Assembly (NCBI RefSeq): GCF_002836205.1
Contig: NZ_PJBE01000013.1
Coordinates: forward strand, 1,550,001 to 1,614,000
Source: Shewanella sp. Choline-02u-19
GTDB taxonomy: Bacteria > Pseudomonadota > Gammaproteobacteria > Enterobacterales > Shewanellaceae
DNA: 64,000 nt
Reading direction: 5' to 3'
Shown here in pieces: positions 43,500-53,031 of this stretch. The notes beneath the pieces are model-generated. The model saw only the letters and a program-made list of their open reading frames with translations. It had not been told where the DNA came from and searched no databases. Position numbers and translations under genes: made by a program. How positions within the stretch are numbered: position 1 is the stretch's first letter; each line of letters opens with the position of its first letter.

Positions 43500-45600
43500 A
43501 TTAAGCCGTAATAAAAAAGTAAAATTAACTGCACAGAGGAGTATCTCGAGGCACACACTGATGTGGCTGCTGATCACTAATATCGCCATATTATCGCCTC
43601 TGTACCAGCAAGTAACAGTATGGTCATTAGCCATTTGCACTATCTGTATTATTTGGCGAGTCGGTATTTATCTCGGCAAAGTAGCCAAGCCTCCACAGTG
43701 GTTGGTGACTACCTTAGCTTTTGCCTCAGCGATGACACTGGCAATGGTGGCCAATAAGATTGGTGTGCTCACTGCCCTTATCAATTTATTAATCTTAGGT
43801 TACGCTCTTAAGTACATTGAGATGCGCAATCGAAGAGATGTACAGGTTGTGGTGCTTGCTGGGTATTTTTTAATTGCCTTAACCTTTATTCAGCAACAAA
43901 GTCTGTGGTCAACATTGCACTTACTTGTGGTCACCTTCATTAATACCTGCGTGTTAATTAGTCTTTATCACGACGAAAATAATTTTAAACACGCCGCTAA
44001 ACTCGGCGCCAAAATCCTATTACAAAGTGTTCCGCTAGCGGTCATTCTGTTTGTTATTCTGCCACGCATTCCTCCGCTGTGGATGGTTCCGCCTCAGGGC
44101 GGCGCCAAAACAGGCCTGTCTAATACCGTGAGTTTCGCCAATATCACTGAGCTCACTCGCTCTGCAGAATTGGCTTTTAGAGCCACCTTTAGTGACAATG
44201 TTTTGCTCCAAAATTCAGCGCTTTACTGGCGAGCTATCGTGATGGAGGATTACGATGGCACCCAGTGGTTACAAAATCCAAGTATTATCGCTGTCGAACG
44301 AGGACTCACAAGCCCTAAAGGCCTTGATACTGCAGTGATCCAGCGTTTCGCACCCGTTAGCAATAATGTATTTAACTCCGCCAAAGCACTCTCCTATTCA
44401 GTCATAGCTCAACCAAGCTCACAACATTGGCTGTTTGGTTTAGATCGGGCCACCAGCCAAGATCACGGCATCAATATGTTGGCTGATTTTCGTTTGTACG
44501 CCTCCAAGCCGATTGATCAACAAAGGCTCTATAATGTCACCTCTTACCCAAACCAACCGTTAGAGCCGAGCCTTTCTCCAGCTTTGAGAGCCGTCAATTT
44601 AAGCTTGCCTAACAACAGTAATCCGCGCACCACACGTTTAGCCATGCAGTTTGCAGCTCAATATCCCAAAGAAACCGATCGGCTTGATGCCATGATGCTT
44701 TACTTTACCCAGCAGCCTTATTACTACACCCTGCGGCCTCCTGCGGTAGGCAAACAGCAAATCGATAACTTTTTACTGGATAACAAAGCCGGTTTTTGTG
44801 TGCATTACGCCAGTGCTTTTGCCTTTATGGCTAGAGCATCCGGTATCCCTGCCAGATTGGTCAGCGGCTATCAAGGCGGCGAATATAACTCGGCTGCAGG
44901 TTATTACAGTGTTTATCAATATATGGCCCATGCATGGGTTGAGGTATGGCTACCCGCTCGCGGCTGGGTTCGCTTTGATCCCACCGCCATGATCGCTCCC
45001 GAAAGAATTGAAGCTGGCTTTGACGCGTTTTTCGATCCACAGGAGAGCTATTTAGCCGACAGTCCTTTCGGTTACATGAGCTACCGCACCAGCGAAATGT
45101 TTAACCAGCTGCGAATGCAATTTGCCAGTGTTGATTACTTTTGGAGCGTATGGGTGCTGGGATTTAACACTGACAAACAGCAACGTGTTTTAGAGGAGGT
45201 ATTAGGTGAAGTCACTCGCATCAAGCTGGCGATGTTTATCATCGCCAGCTTAGGTGTGATAGGGCTGTCTATCGCCTATAGCGCAGGGTTGATACAATTT
45301 CATCGTTCAAAAGACCGACATCTTAATGCCTATTATGCGGTGTGTAAGCTACTTAGAAAGCGAAACTTACCCAGAGACTACAACGAAGGGCCGCTGGATT
45401 ATAATCAACGAGTTGCAGCAGCCTTCCCCAGTATCGCCAAGGATTTTGACAAGCTGACTCGCTACTACATTGCCATTAAATACCAGAATGTTGGAAAAAA
45501 GCCACAAAAGAAGCTTTCTCGATTACTTATCAAACAATCGAGGTGGCTAAAAATCATAATCATCAAACAGAGATTGGCACTTAATAAAACAAACACATAG
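43492..45600 (+). CDS. Transglutaminase-like membrane protein (TgpA type, DUF3488)
   Basis: A 702-residue protein. N-terminal multi-helix membrane region (about residues 1-190) is followed by a periplasmic transglutaminase-like domain with an intact triad: C436 (AGFCVHYASAFAFMARASGIPARLV), H480 (MAHAWVEVW) and D496 (RFDPTAM). One further helix (about 580-600) precedes a C-terminal cytoplasmic domain. It resembles TgpA of Pseudomonas, which is important for viability there. It is the third gene of the MoxR-DUF58 operon. The cross-linking or hydrolytic substrate is unknown. Confidence 0.9.
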   Translation: MIKLSRNKKVKLTAQRSISRHTLMWLLITNIAILSPLYQQVTVWSLAICTICIIWRVGIYLGKVAKPPQWLVTTLAFASAMTLAMVANKIGVLTALINLLILGYALKYIEMRNRRDVQVVVLAGYFLIALTFIQQQSLWSTLHLLVVTFINTCVLISLYHDENNFKHAAKLGAKILLQSVPLAVILFVILPRIPPLWMVPPQGGAKTGLSNTVSFANITELTRSAELAFRATFSDNVLLQNSALYWRAIVMEDYDGTQWLQNPSIIAVERGLTSPKGLDTAVIQRFAPVSNNVFNSAKALSYSVIAQPSSQHWLFGLDRATSQDHGINMLADFRLYASKPIDQQRLYNVTSYPNQPLEPSLSPALRAVNLSLPNNSNPRTTRLAMQFAAQYPKETDRLDAMMLYFTQQPYYYTLRPPAVGKQQIDNFLLDNKAGFCVHYASAFAFMARASGIPARLVSGYQGGEYNSAAGYYSVYQYMAHAWVEVWLPARGWVRFDPTAMIAPERIEAGFDAFFDPQESYLADSPFGYMSYRTSEMFNQLRMQFASVDYFWSVWVLGFNTDKQQRVLEEVLGEVTRIKLAMFIIASLGVIGLSIAYSAGLIQFHRSKDRHLNAYYAVCKLLRKRNLPRDYNEGPLDYNQRVAAAFPSIAKDFDKLTRYYIAIKYQNVGKKPQKKLSRLLIKQSRWLKIIIIKQRLALNKTNT

Positions 45601-45659
45601 AATGGATAAATTCGAGAAATGATCCGCTTAACCTAGCGCATTTTTGTCAAAGGAACGTC

Positions 45660-48600
45660 ATGCTATACCTAGTCCAATCCAATCAAATGGAAGCCTTGTC
45701 GCAATTACTGGCAGCAGAGCTAACTCAGCCACTGCCAGACACGCCTTTACTGATGCCAGAACACATATTGGTGCAAAGTCCAGGTATGTCGACGTGGTTA
45801 CGACTAGAGATAGCGCGGCAAAATAACATTGCTGCCGCACTTGAATTTCCACTGCCATCGAGTTTCATTTGGCAACTTTGCCACACCTTGCTTGACGATG
45901 TACCTAAGGAAAATGCCTTTACCAAGGCGGCTATGACGTGGAAGTTGATGGAGCTACTACCGTCACTTATCGACCAAGATGACTTTACGCCATTAGCTAA
46001 CTATTTAAATAATGGTAACAATCAAGATAGCGCTATAGATAATAGTGCTGATAGTAGCGTCCAAAGTAATGCAGAGCCCAGTCCACTCAAGCTTTACCAG
46101 CTTTGTGGGCAAATCGCGGATATTTTCGACCAATATCTTGTTTACCGTCCCGATTGGATAGCGGCGTGGGAAGCCAATGAGCCCACCCTCCCCCCTAAAG
46201 GTGACAAGCTCGGTGAAGCTCAAGCATGGCAACCGATATTATGGCGGGCGCTCATTGAATTTAATGCCAATACATTGCAAAAAAGCCAATATCATCGCGC
46301 CAATTTACATCAGGCACTATTTGACGCATTAGATGATCCAGAGACCTCAATGGAGACGTTGCCTAGGCGCTTATTTGTCTTTGGGATCTCTTCAATGGCG
46401 CCACAAACATTGGATGTACTGCATTATCTCGCCAAGCGTATCGACGTTATCATGCTTAGCCTTAGTCCTTGCCAGCACTATTGGGGCGATATTGTTGACC
46501 CAAGACTCAGAGCACGCATGGCGCTGCAATATGCTAACAAAAATAAACTCGATATTGAATGGGAAGATAAACTGGAAGTTGGCAACCCCCTACTTGCCAA
46601 TAACGGCAAGATGGGCCGAGAACTGTTAGACCTTATGCTGGAATTGCCTGAAGAGCATACTGCATTTAACTTAGACTGTTATCAAGATCCTGGCGTAGAC
46701 TGCATGCTACATGGCGTACAGCACGATATTTTAGAGCTCAGCACCCGAGGGCAGATCTTAGGTCCTGATGCCTCGCTATATTTGAATTTAGAAGGTAGAA
46801 GACTGTTACAGCAAGACGATCATTCCATTACCATCCGCAGCTGCCACAGCCCGCTGCGCGAAGTTGAAACCTTACATGATCATCTGCTGGAAATGTTATC
46901 CAACTCAAAAGACGCCAACGGTAAACCACTGGCACCCAAAGATATCGTGATTATGATGCCAGATGTCGCCGCATACGCGCCTTATATCGACGCGGTGTTC
47001 AGCGCGAAAAAAGGCGGTCACTACATTCCTTACGCCATTGCGGATCGCGGTGCAGTGCAAGAATCACCGCTCATTGCGAGCTTTTTACACCTGCTCAATA
47101 TCAATCAAAGTCGTTTCGGACTGACCGATATTCTCGGCATTTTAGAGGTTCCGAGCGTGTTGAGGCGTTTTGAACTAGATGATGATGCTTTAACCATTAT
47201 CAAGCGGTGGTTAGAACAAGCTGGCGTACGCTGGGGCCGTGACGAAACCAGCCGTGTGGAACATCAGCTACCCGCTTTTGAACAAAATGCATGGTCGCTG
47301 GGAATAAAACGCCTTATTTTGGGTTATAGCTTTGCCGATGACGCGCCTCTTTATCAGCAAACACTCGCGGTGAATGGCATTGAAGGACAAACAGCGCAAG
47401 CGTTAGGCAAGTTACTCGATTTTATTGAAGCGCTTGATGATGTGCATAGCGCAATGGCCAAAAGCTGTAGTTTAACTGAACGTATCAGCCAACTAGAGCA
47501 ATTATTAACTGCATTCTACCTCGTTGACGATGATGAACAGGTACAGTTGCAAGAAATTCGCGATGCCATCGTTAAACTTGATGAGGAGTTAACCGAATCA
47601 GGACACAGTACGCCGCTGCCCATAGAGGTACTGCAAAATTGGTTTAACTGCCGATTATCAGAGTCACGTGTCGGTCAGCGCTACCTTGCCGGCAGTGTCA
47701 ATTTTTGTACCTTGATGCCAATGCGCTCGATCCCTTTTAAAGTGGTTTGTTTACTCGGTATGAACGACGGGATCTATCCACGAGTTCAGCATCCTGTCGG
47801 GTTTGATTTGGTAGCGCAAATGGGACCCCGTAAAGGTGACCGTTCCCGTCGCTTGGACGATAGATACCTTTTCTTAGAAGCCATACTGTCTGCAAGAGAG
47901 CAGCTTTACATCAGTTACATTGGTAATAGTGAGCGAGATGATTCCGTGCGGATCCCCTCAATGTTAGTCTCAGAACTGGTCGAATATTGTCAATTAGTCT
48001 ATCTACCCCAAGCGTTATCATCGATTGAGTTGCACACAGATAACAATGGTGACAATCAAGCAGCGGCCAAACGGGTTGAACAGATAGAACAGGCCATTGA
48101 GCAACAGCTGATCTGTAAACAGCCGCTACAACCTTTTGATGAACGCCTCTACCGCGCCAACCAAGACGCTGGTTTGCTTCCCGTGCAACAAAGTTATAGC
48201 GCTCAGTGGTGCCCCGTCCCAATGGCCCAAGATAACGCTGTCGATATAGCAACCAGCGCTAACGGCTTTATTAACTTAAGCAGCCCGCTATTAGGTATTA
48301 CGGAGCCAGTCAGTGATGAGATTGAAGAGATTGAGCTTTCTGCGTTAATTCGATTTTTCCGAAATCCTGCACAGTATTTCTTCAATCGCACCTTAAAAGT
48401 AGATTTAGCCATTAATATCCGTGCCGATGATAACGATGAGCCCTTTAGTTTAAACGCATTAGAGCGCTATAAGCTGCAGGCGACGTTAATCAATCATGCC
48501 ATAGACAATCAAACTGAAACACCCGATGACGTGTTACTTGAACGCTTAAAAGCACAAGGCAATATCCCGCTGAAACCGTTTGATGATTTACTATTGGGAC

Positions 48601-49337
48601 AGTACCTGCACGATATAACTCCGCTCATAGGCCGAAGCTTATATCTAAAAGGTGAGTCTAGTCAGTCTGTTGATATTGCCATTGCATTGAGCCCTAAAAC
48701 GAATTTAGACGATGGGGCTATCGCCAATGAATTGGCAAGCAGAACCATTAATCTGGTGGGTCGAATCGATGATTTATGTGCCAAAGGTCTGGTCAACTAT
48801 CGACCCGGCACGGCCAATGGCAGAGATCTAGTGCGGGTGTATTTACGCCACCTTTGCCTGTGCGCGATGCAAGGTAAAACCGATGTGTCACGCTTAAACC
48901 TGCCCATTAATAGCTACTTACTTGATATTGGCCATTTTCATGTATTTGCGCCAATCACCGCCGAGCAAGCAACGAGCCAGTTAGGGCTATGGCTCGGCTA
49001 CTTTAAGCAAGGTCAACTACAACCGTTAATGTTTATGCCACGCACCGCATTGGCTTATGTTGAAGCTGAGGGCGATCACTTTCAAAAATTACGTGAAGCA
49101 CAATCGCAATGGCTTGATGAGCAGAGTCAGCTTGGTGAAGGTATGGAACCGCATTTTCAGCGTTTGTATCAATTCCCGGATGATTTTACCGAACAGTGTT
49201 TTGGCAACACTGCACACACCTTATTGTCGCCACTGCTGAGCTTATATCACAAGGGTAGGTTAAGTGAGCTAACCACCTATGTAGAAGCTGGGGCCCAAGT
49301 CGCTACCTCGCCTACCACTGCTAGCGAAGAAGGATAA
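45660..49337 (+). CDS. recC: Exodeoxyribonuclease V subunit RecC
   Basis: RecC is the scaffold and Chi-recognition subunit of RecBCD, which processes double-strand breaks. At 1225 residues it is longer than E. coli RecC (about 1120). The start MLYLVQSNQMEALSQLLAAEL and internal LVQSPGMSTWLRLEIA and FDQYLVYRPDW segments are typical. An Asn/Asp/Ser-rich insertion of about 22 residues (near 114-140) interrupts the region between NYL and KLYQL and accounts for part of the extra length. It has an AAAGGA ribosome-binding site. recB follows after 1 nt; no ptrA lies between. Confidence 0.94.
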   Translation: MLYLVQSNQMEALSQLLAAELTQPLPDTPLLMPEHILVQSPGMSTWLRLEIARQNNIAAALEFPLPSSFIWQLCHTLLDDVPKENAFTKAAMTWKLMELLPSLIDQDDFTPLANYLNNGNNQDSAIDNSADSSVQSNAEPSPLKLYQLCGQIADIFDQYLVYRPDWIAAWEANEPTLPPKGDKLGEAQAWQPILWRALIEFNANTLQKSQYHRANLHQALFDALDDPETSMETLPRRLFVFGISSMAPQTLDVLHYLAKRIDVIMLSLSPCQHYWGDIVDPRLRARMALQYANKNKLDIEWEDKLEVGNPLLANNGKMGRELLDLMLELPEEHTAFNLDCYQDPGVDCMLHGVQHDILELSTRGQILGPDASLYLNLEGRRLLQQDDHSITIRSCHSPLREVETLHDHLLEMLSNSKDANGKPLAPKDIVIMMPDVAAYAPYIDAVFSAKKGGHYIPYAIADRGAVQESPLIASFLHLLNINQSRFGLTDILGILEVPSVLRRFELDDDALTIIKRWLEQAGVRWGRDETSRVEHQLPAFEQNAWSLGIKRLILGYSFADDAPLYQQTLAVNGIEGQTAQALGKLLDFIEALDDVHSAMAKSCSLTERISQLEQLLTAFYLVDDDEQVQLQEIRDAIVKLDEELTESGHSTPLPIEVLQNWFNCRLSESRVGQRYLAGSVNFCTLMPMRSIPFKVVCLLGMNDGIYPRVQHPVGFDLVAQMGPRKGDRSRRLDDRYLFLEAILSAREQLYISYIGNSERDDSVRIPSMLVSELVEYCQLVYLPQALSSIELHTDNNGDNQAAAKRVEQIEQAIEQQLICKQPLQPFDERLYRANQDAGLLPVQQSYSAQWCPVPMAQDNAVDIATSANGFINLSSPLLGITEPVSDEIEEIELSALIRFFRNPAQYFFNRTLKVDLAINIRADDNDEPFSLNALERYKLQATLINHAIDNQTETPDDVLLERLKAQGNIPLKPFDDLLLGQYLHDITPLIGRSLYLKGESSQSVDIAIALSPKTNLDDGAIANELASRTINLVGRIDDLCAKGLVNYRPGTANGRDLVRVYLRHLCLCAMQGKTDVSRLNLPINSYLLDIGHFHVFAPITAEQATSQLGLWLGYFKQGQLQPLMFMPRTALAYVEAEGDHFQKLREAQSQWLDEQSQLGEGMEPHFQRLYQFPDDFTEQCFGNTAHTLLSPLLSLYHKGRLSELTTYVEAGAQVATSPTTASEEG

Positions 49338-49338
49338 T

Positions 49339-52300
49339 ATGAACCCGCTTGAAAATAAGACAAATATCACTGAGCCACTCGATACTCTCACGCTCCCCTT
49401 TGGTGGCAGCAGACTGATTGAAGCCAGCGCAGGTACGGGTAAGACCTACACGATTGCCGGCCTATATGTGCGGTTATTGCTTGGTCATGGTATTACGCAT
49501 GCGCTCACTTGCGAGCAAATTCTGGTGGTCACCTTTACCAATGCCGCGACAGGTGAGCTAAGAGATCGTATACGTAAAAAGATCCAATTGGCTTATCGAT
49601 GCTTTATTGGCTTAAGCGTTGATGATGTGCTTATCACTCAGCTATATGTTGCGACGCCTGATTGCGATAAAGCGATAGCTCGAAAACGGTTAGATTTGGC
49701 GCTCAAATCACTTGATGAAGCCGCGATCTATACTATTCATGGATTTTGCCAACGTATTTTGGCTGATATGGCGTTTGAATCTTCATTATTGTTTGAGTCC
49801 GAATTCACCTTAGATGATAGTGAATATTTACACCATGCCGTACGCGATTTTTGGCGAGAGAAATGCTATCCACTCGACGAAAGCCTCGCTGCCGTGATCC
49901 AAAAGAAGTTTGCCAGCCCAGATGAATTATCGCGCCAACTGAGGCCACTTCTCGGGGCAAGTAGTGCGATAGCCCACCCCTTGCCTGTGGCTTTTGAGAA
50001 GGTAGAAGCCAACTTATTACAAAGTTTAAGTCGCTTAAAACTCATTTGGCCAACGGAGCGAGCACAAACAGAAGCGCTGCTTCATGCTCTGCCACTCAGC
50101 GGTGTTCGATTCGGTAAAAAGGCCGATGCTTATCCAAAACTCGCCGTGATGCTTGATGCCCTTGATAACTGGGTCGCCTTCGGTACAGGCTTACCACCAC
50201 AAAAGGTGCTCGAAGCCCTTTCCCTTAATGGACTTAAATTAAATAAAGGCGGCGAGATCCCAAGTGCGCAGCAAGCCCCCGTGCTAGCCCATATTGAAAG
50301 GCTCGCAGGCCTTATTACCGACCTTATACCCAGTTTTCTCTTTAGCGCCAGAGAGGGGATCGCGAAACGTTTTGCACAACAAAAATCAGAGCGTAACCTA
50401 CTGACCCCAGACGACCTATTGTTAACATTGGCGCGTGCATTAACCGCCTCGCAAGACCAGTTTCTTGCAACGTCAATTGCAAAACGTTTTCCCGTGGCGC
50501 TGATTGATGAATTTCAAGATACCGATCCATTGCAGTTTGATATATTCAGTCAAATCTATCAACCGTCGGCAGCGGTTAGCGCTCATCCTGTTACCCCTAG
50601 CGCCCTTGCAGCTGAAACGGTAACAACAGCGAATGGTCTTCAGTTAGCAGAGCCACAAGATAGCCTAAGTTTGCTGATGATTGGCGATCCCAAACAAGCA
50701 ATCTATGCTTTTCGCGGCGCCGATATTCACACTTATATTCATGCCAGAGAACAAACTGAAAAGCACTATAACCTTGATACTAACTACCGCTCAAATAGAC
50801 AGATGGTCGACGCCGTCAATTGTATTTTTGAGCATAGAGACGATCCTTTTATTAGCGCATCAATCCCCTTTGAGCCCGTAAAAGCCGCAAGCTTTGCAGA
50901 CACTAAAGTGCTGCAAGAGTCTAAGACGGACAAGAGCGCATTAAGGCTCAGAATTTTAAGTGAAGATCCTGAAAAGGGATTAAATAAAACCACGGCAAGA
51001 CAACTGCTTGCTAGCGACGTTGCCGATGAGATCACCCGCCTGCTGATTGAAGCCCAGCAAGGCTTATGTGCCATTGGTAAGGCCGCCTTAAAAGCGAAAG
51101 ACATCGCCGTATTAGTGCGAGACCGACATGAAGCCAATGTGATAAAAAAAGCGCTCGAACAGCGACAAGTGGGCTCGGTATTCTTAAGCCGTGACAGCGT
51201 GTTTGACACTATTGAAGCCCGAGAAATGTTGCTTATATTATACGCCATGGCCGATCCTAAAGATGAGCGAGCGCTACGAAGCGCCCTTGCGACCTCTTTA
51301 TTGGGCTATAGCGCGGAAGAGATCCATGGCTTTAACCAAGATGAAGATAAGCGCCAAGTGCTACTGGAGCAATTCGCAACGCTGCAGCAACAATGGCTTA
51401 AACGCGGCATCATGCCAGCACTGCTTAACCTTGCTGGCCAAGCAAAGCTTATCGAACGACTACTCTACAACAGTGAAGGTGAACGTCGCCTAACCGACTT
51501 TAGGCATCTTGGTGAACTGCTGCAGCAAAAAGCGACCGAGCTTGATGGCATGAGCGCGTTAATCAACTGGTTTGAACAGGCGTTAATCGGTAATCAACCC
51601 AATGAAGAGTCACAGCTAAAGCTCGCGAGTGAGCAAAACCTAGTGCAAATTGTCACCATCCATAAAAGTAAGGGACTTGAGTACCCGATCTGCTTTATTC
51701 CGTTTGTGAGCTTAAGTCGAGGTAGTAGTAAGAGGCCTGCGCCTATGCTCTATCACGAGCACAATAAACTGGTATGGGATATCGAACAATCGGATGAGGG
51801 TTGGGACAGACAAAAACGGGAAACCTTAGCCGAAGATCTACGCTTACTGTATGTTGCGCTAACAAGACCAGTACTCAAATGTTATTTGTACATCGCCAAC
51901 CATAGTCGCTTAACAAAAAGCAAAGGAATGACCAGCCAACTCAACGAAACTGCCATCGGTTATCTTCTTGGTATTGAGGATAAAATATGCGAGTACAGTG
52001 AGTTGCAAAGCAAAGCTCAGTTATTTGCTCAAAAAGACCCGCTAGCCATTAGTTTGACTGAAATGACCGCGGCAGGTTCGACTCCTTTTGAAGAGGCGTA
52101 TTTACAGCTTCCAAGCAACACTGACGTGCAAGTAGAACTTGCGCCAAAGGTGCTTAAACGTCCACTGCAAACACCTTGGCGCGTTGGAAGTTACTCAGGA
52201 CTGGTTAAACACCTTGCCCATGAGAAAGTGCTCCCTGGCGCCGATGATGAACAGTTTCCCGAGGTCGACCTCATCATTGATGAGGTTGATACTGAAGCCT

Positions 52301-53031
52301 CTCGTTTCAGTTTTGAGCGCGGCGCTAATGCAGGTAGCTTTATGCATTTAGTACTGGAGCTGATTGATTTCACAGAGGCAAGTTCAGGTTTGGATGAACA
52401 GTTACCCAATGCCATGAGTAAGTATGGTATTGATGAGCAATGGACTGAGGTGTTAAAAGACTGGTATATGGATCTCCTCCATGCGCCTCTTGCAACCGAT
52501 GATTCATTATCTCTTGCGCAGCTAACAAACCAGCAAAAATTAGTTGAGATGGAGTTTTACCTGCCTATAACCCAGCTCAATGCCAATAAACTGAACCAGT
52601 TACTTATCGACTTTGGTTATAGCGGTGGCCTAGTATTCGATGATTTACAAGGCATGCTCAAGGGCTTTATTGATTTAACCTTTGAGCATAATCAGCAGTA
52701 TTTTATTGCAGATTATAAATCTAATCATTTGGGTGATAGCCTCAATGTTTACCACTACAACAATATGAAACAAGCTATTCGTAGCCATCGATACGATCTG
52801 CAGTACATCATCTATACCTTAGCCTTACACCGATATTTAGGACTCAGAATGACCCACTATGATTACGACCAACATATTGGCGGTTGTTTTTATCTGTTCT
52901 TAAGAGGGATGTCAGTGAGTGAGCCTCAATCCGGTGTATTTTATGACAAACCACCCAAAGAGCTGATTGAAAAGCTTGATGTGTTATTTGGCAAGACTCA
53001 ACGGCAATCAATACCTGTGGAGGATAACTAA
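49339..53031 (+). CDS. recB: Exodeoxyribonuclease V subunit RecB
   Basis: RecB is the 3'-5' helicase and nuclease subunit. The 1230 residues start with Walker A ASAGTGKTYTI (K35). Walker B is DEFQDTD, and motif III is GDPKQAIYAFRG. The C-terminal nuclease residues D1112, D1125 and K1127 (GFIDLTF; ADYKSN) match the E. coli D1067/D1080/K1082 spacing. An Ala/Val/Thr-rich insertion of about 30-35 residues sits between Walker B and motif III (near 407-443), absent from E. coli. Its stop overlaps the recD ATG (TAATG). Confidence 0.95.
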   Translation: MNPLENKTNITEPLDTLTLPFGGSRLIEASAGTGKTYTIAGLYVRLLLGHGITHALTCEQILVVTFTNAATGELRDRIRKKIQLAYRCFIGLSVDDVLITQLYVATPDCDKAIARKRLDLALKSLDEAAIYTIHGFCQRILADMAFESSLLFESEFTLDDSEYLHHAVRDFWREKCYPLDESLAAVIQKKFASPDELSRQLRPLLGASSAIAHPLPVAFEKVEANLLQSLSRLKLIWPTERAQTEALLHALPLSGVRFGKKADAYPKLAVMLDALDNWVAFGTGLPPQKVLEALSLNGLKLNKGGEIPSAQQAPVLAHIERLAGLITDLIPSFLFSAREGIAKRFAQQKSERNLLTPDDLLLTLARALTASQDQFLATSIAKRFPVALIDEFQDTDPLQFDIFSQIYQPSAAVSAHPVTPSALAAETVTTANGLQLAEPQDSLSLLMIGDPKQAIYAFRGADIHTYIHAREQTEKHYNLDTNYRSNRQMVDAVNCIFEHRDDPFISASIPFEPVKAASFADTKVLQESKTDKSALRLRILSEDPEKGLNKTTARQLLASDVADEITRLLIEAQQGLCAIGKAALKAKDIAVLVRDRHEANVIKKALEQRQVGSVFLSRDSVFDTIEAREMLLILYAMADPKDERALRSALATSLLGYSAEEIHGFNQDEDKRQVLLEQFATLQQQWLKRGIMPALLNLAGQAKLIERLLYNSEGERRLTDFRHLGELLQQKATELDGMSALINWFEQALIGNQPNEESQLKLASEQNLVQIVTIHKSKGLEYPICFIPFVSLSRGSSKRPAPMLYHEHNKLVWDIEQSDEGWDRQKRETLAEDLRLLYVALTRPVLKCYLYIANHSRLTKSKGMTSQLNETAIGYLLGIEDKICEYSELQSKAQLFAQKDPLAISLTEMTAAGSTPFEEAYLQLPSNTDVQVELAPKVLKRPLQTPWRVGSYSGLVKHLAHEKVLPGADDEQFPEVDLIIDEVDTEASRFSFERGANAGSFMHLVLELIDFTEASSGLDEQLPNAMSKYGIDEQWTEVLKDWYMDLLHAPLATDDSLSLAQLTNQQKLVEMEFYLPITQLNANKLNQLLIDFGYSGGLVFDDLQGMLKGFIDLTFEHNQQYFIADYKSNHLGDSLNVYHYNNMKQAIRSHRYDLQYIIYTLALHRYLGLRMTHYDYDQHIGGCFYLFLRGMSVSEPQSGVFYDKPPKELIEKLDVLFGKTQRQSIPVEDN

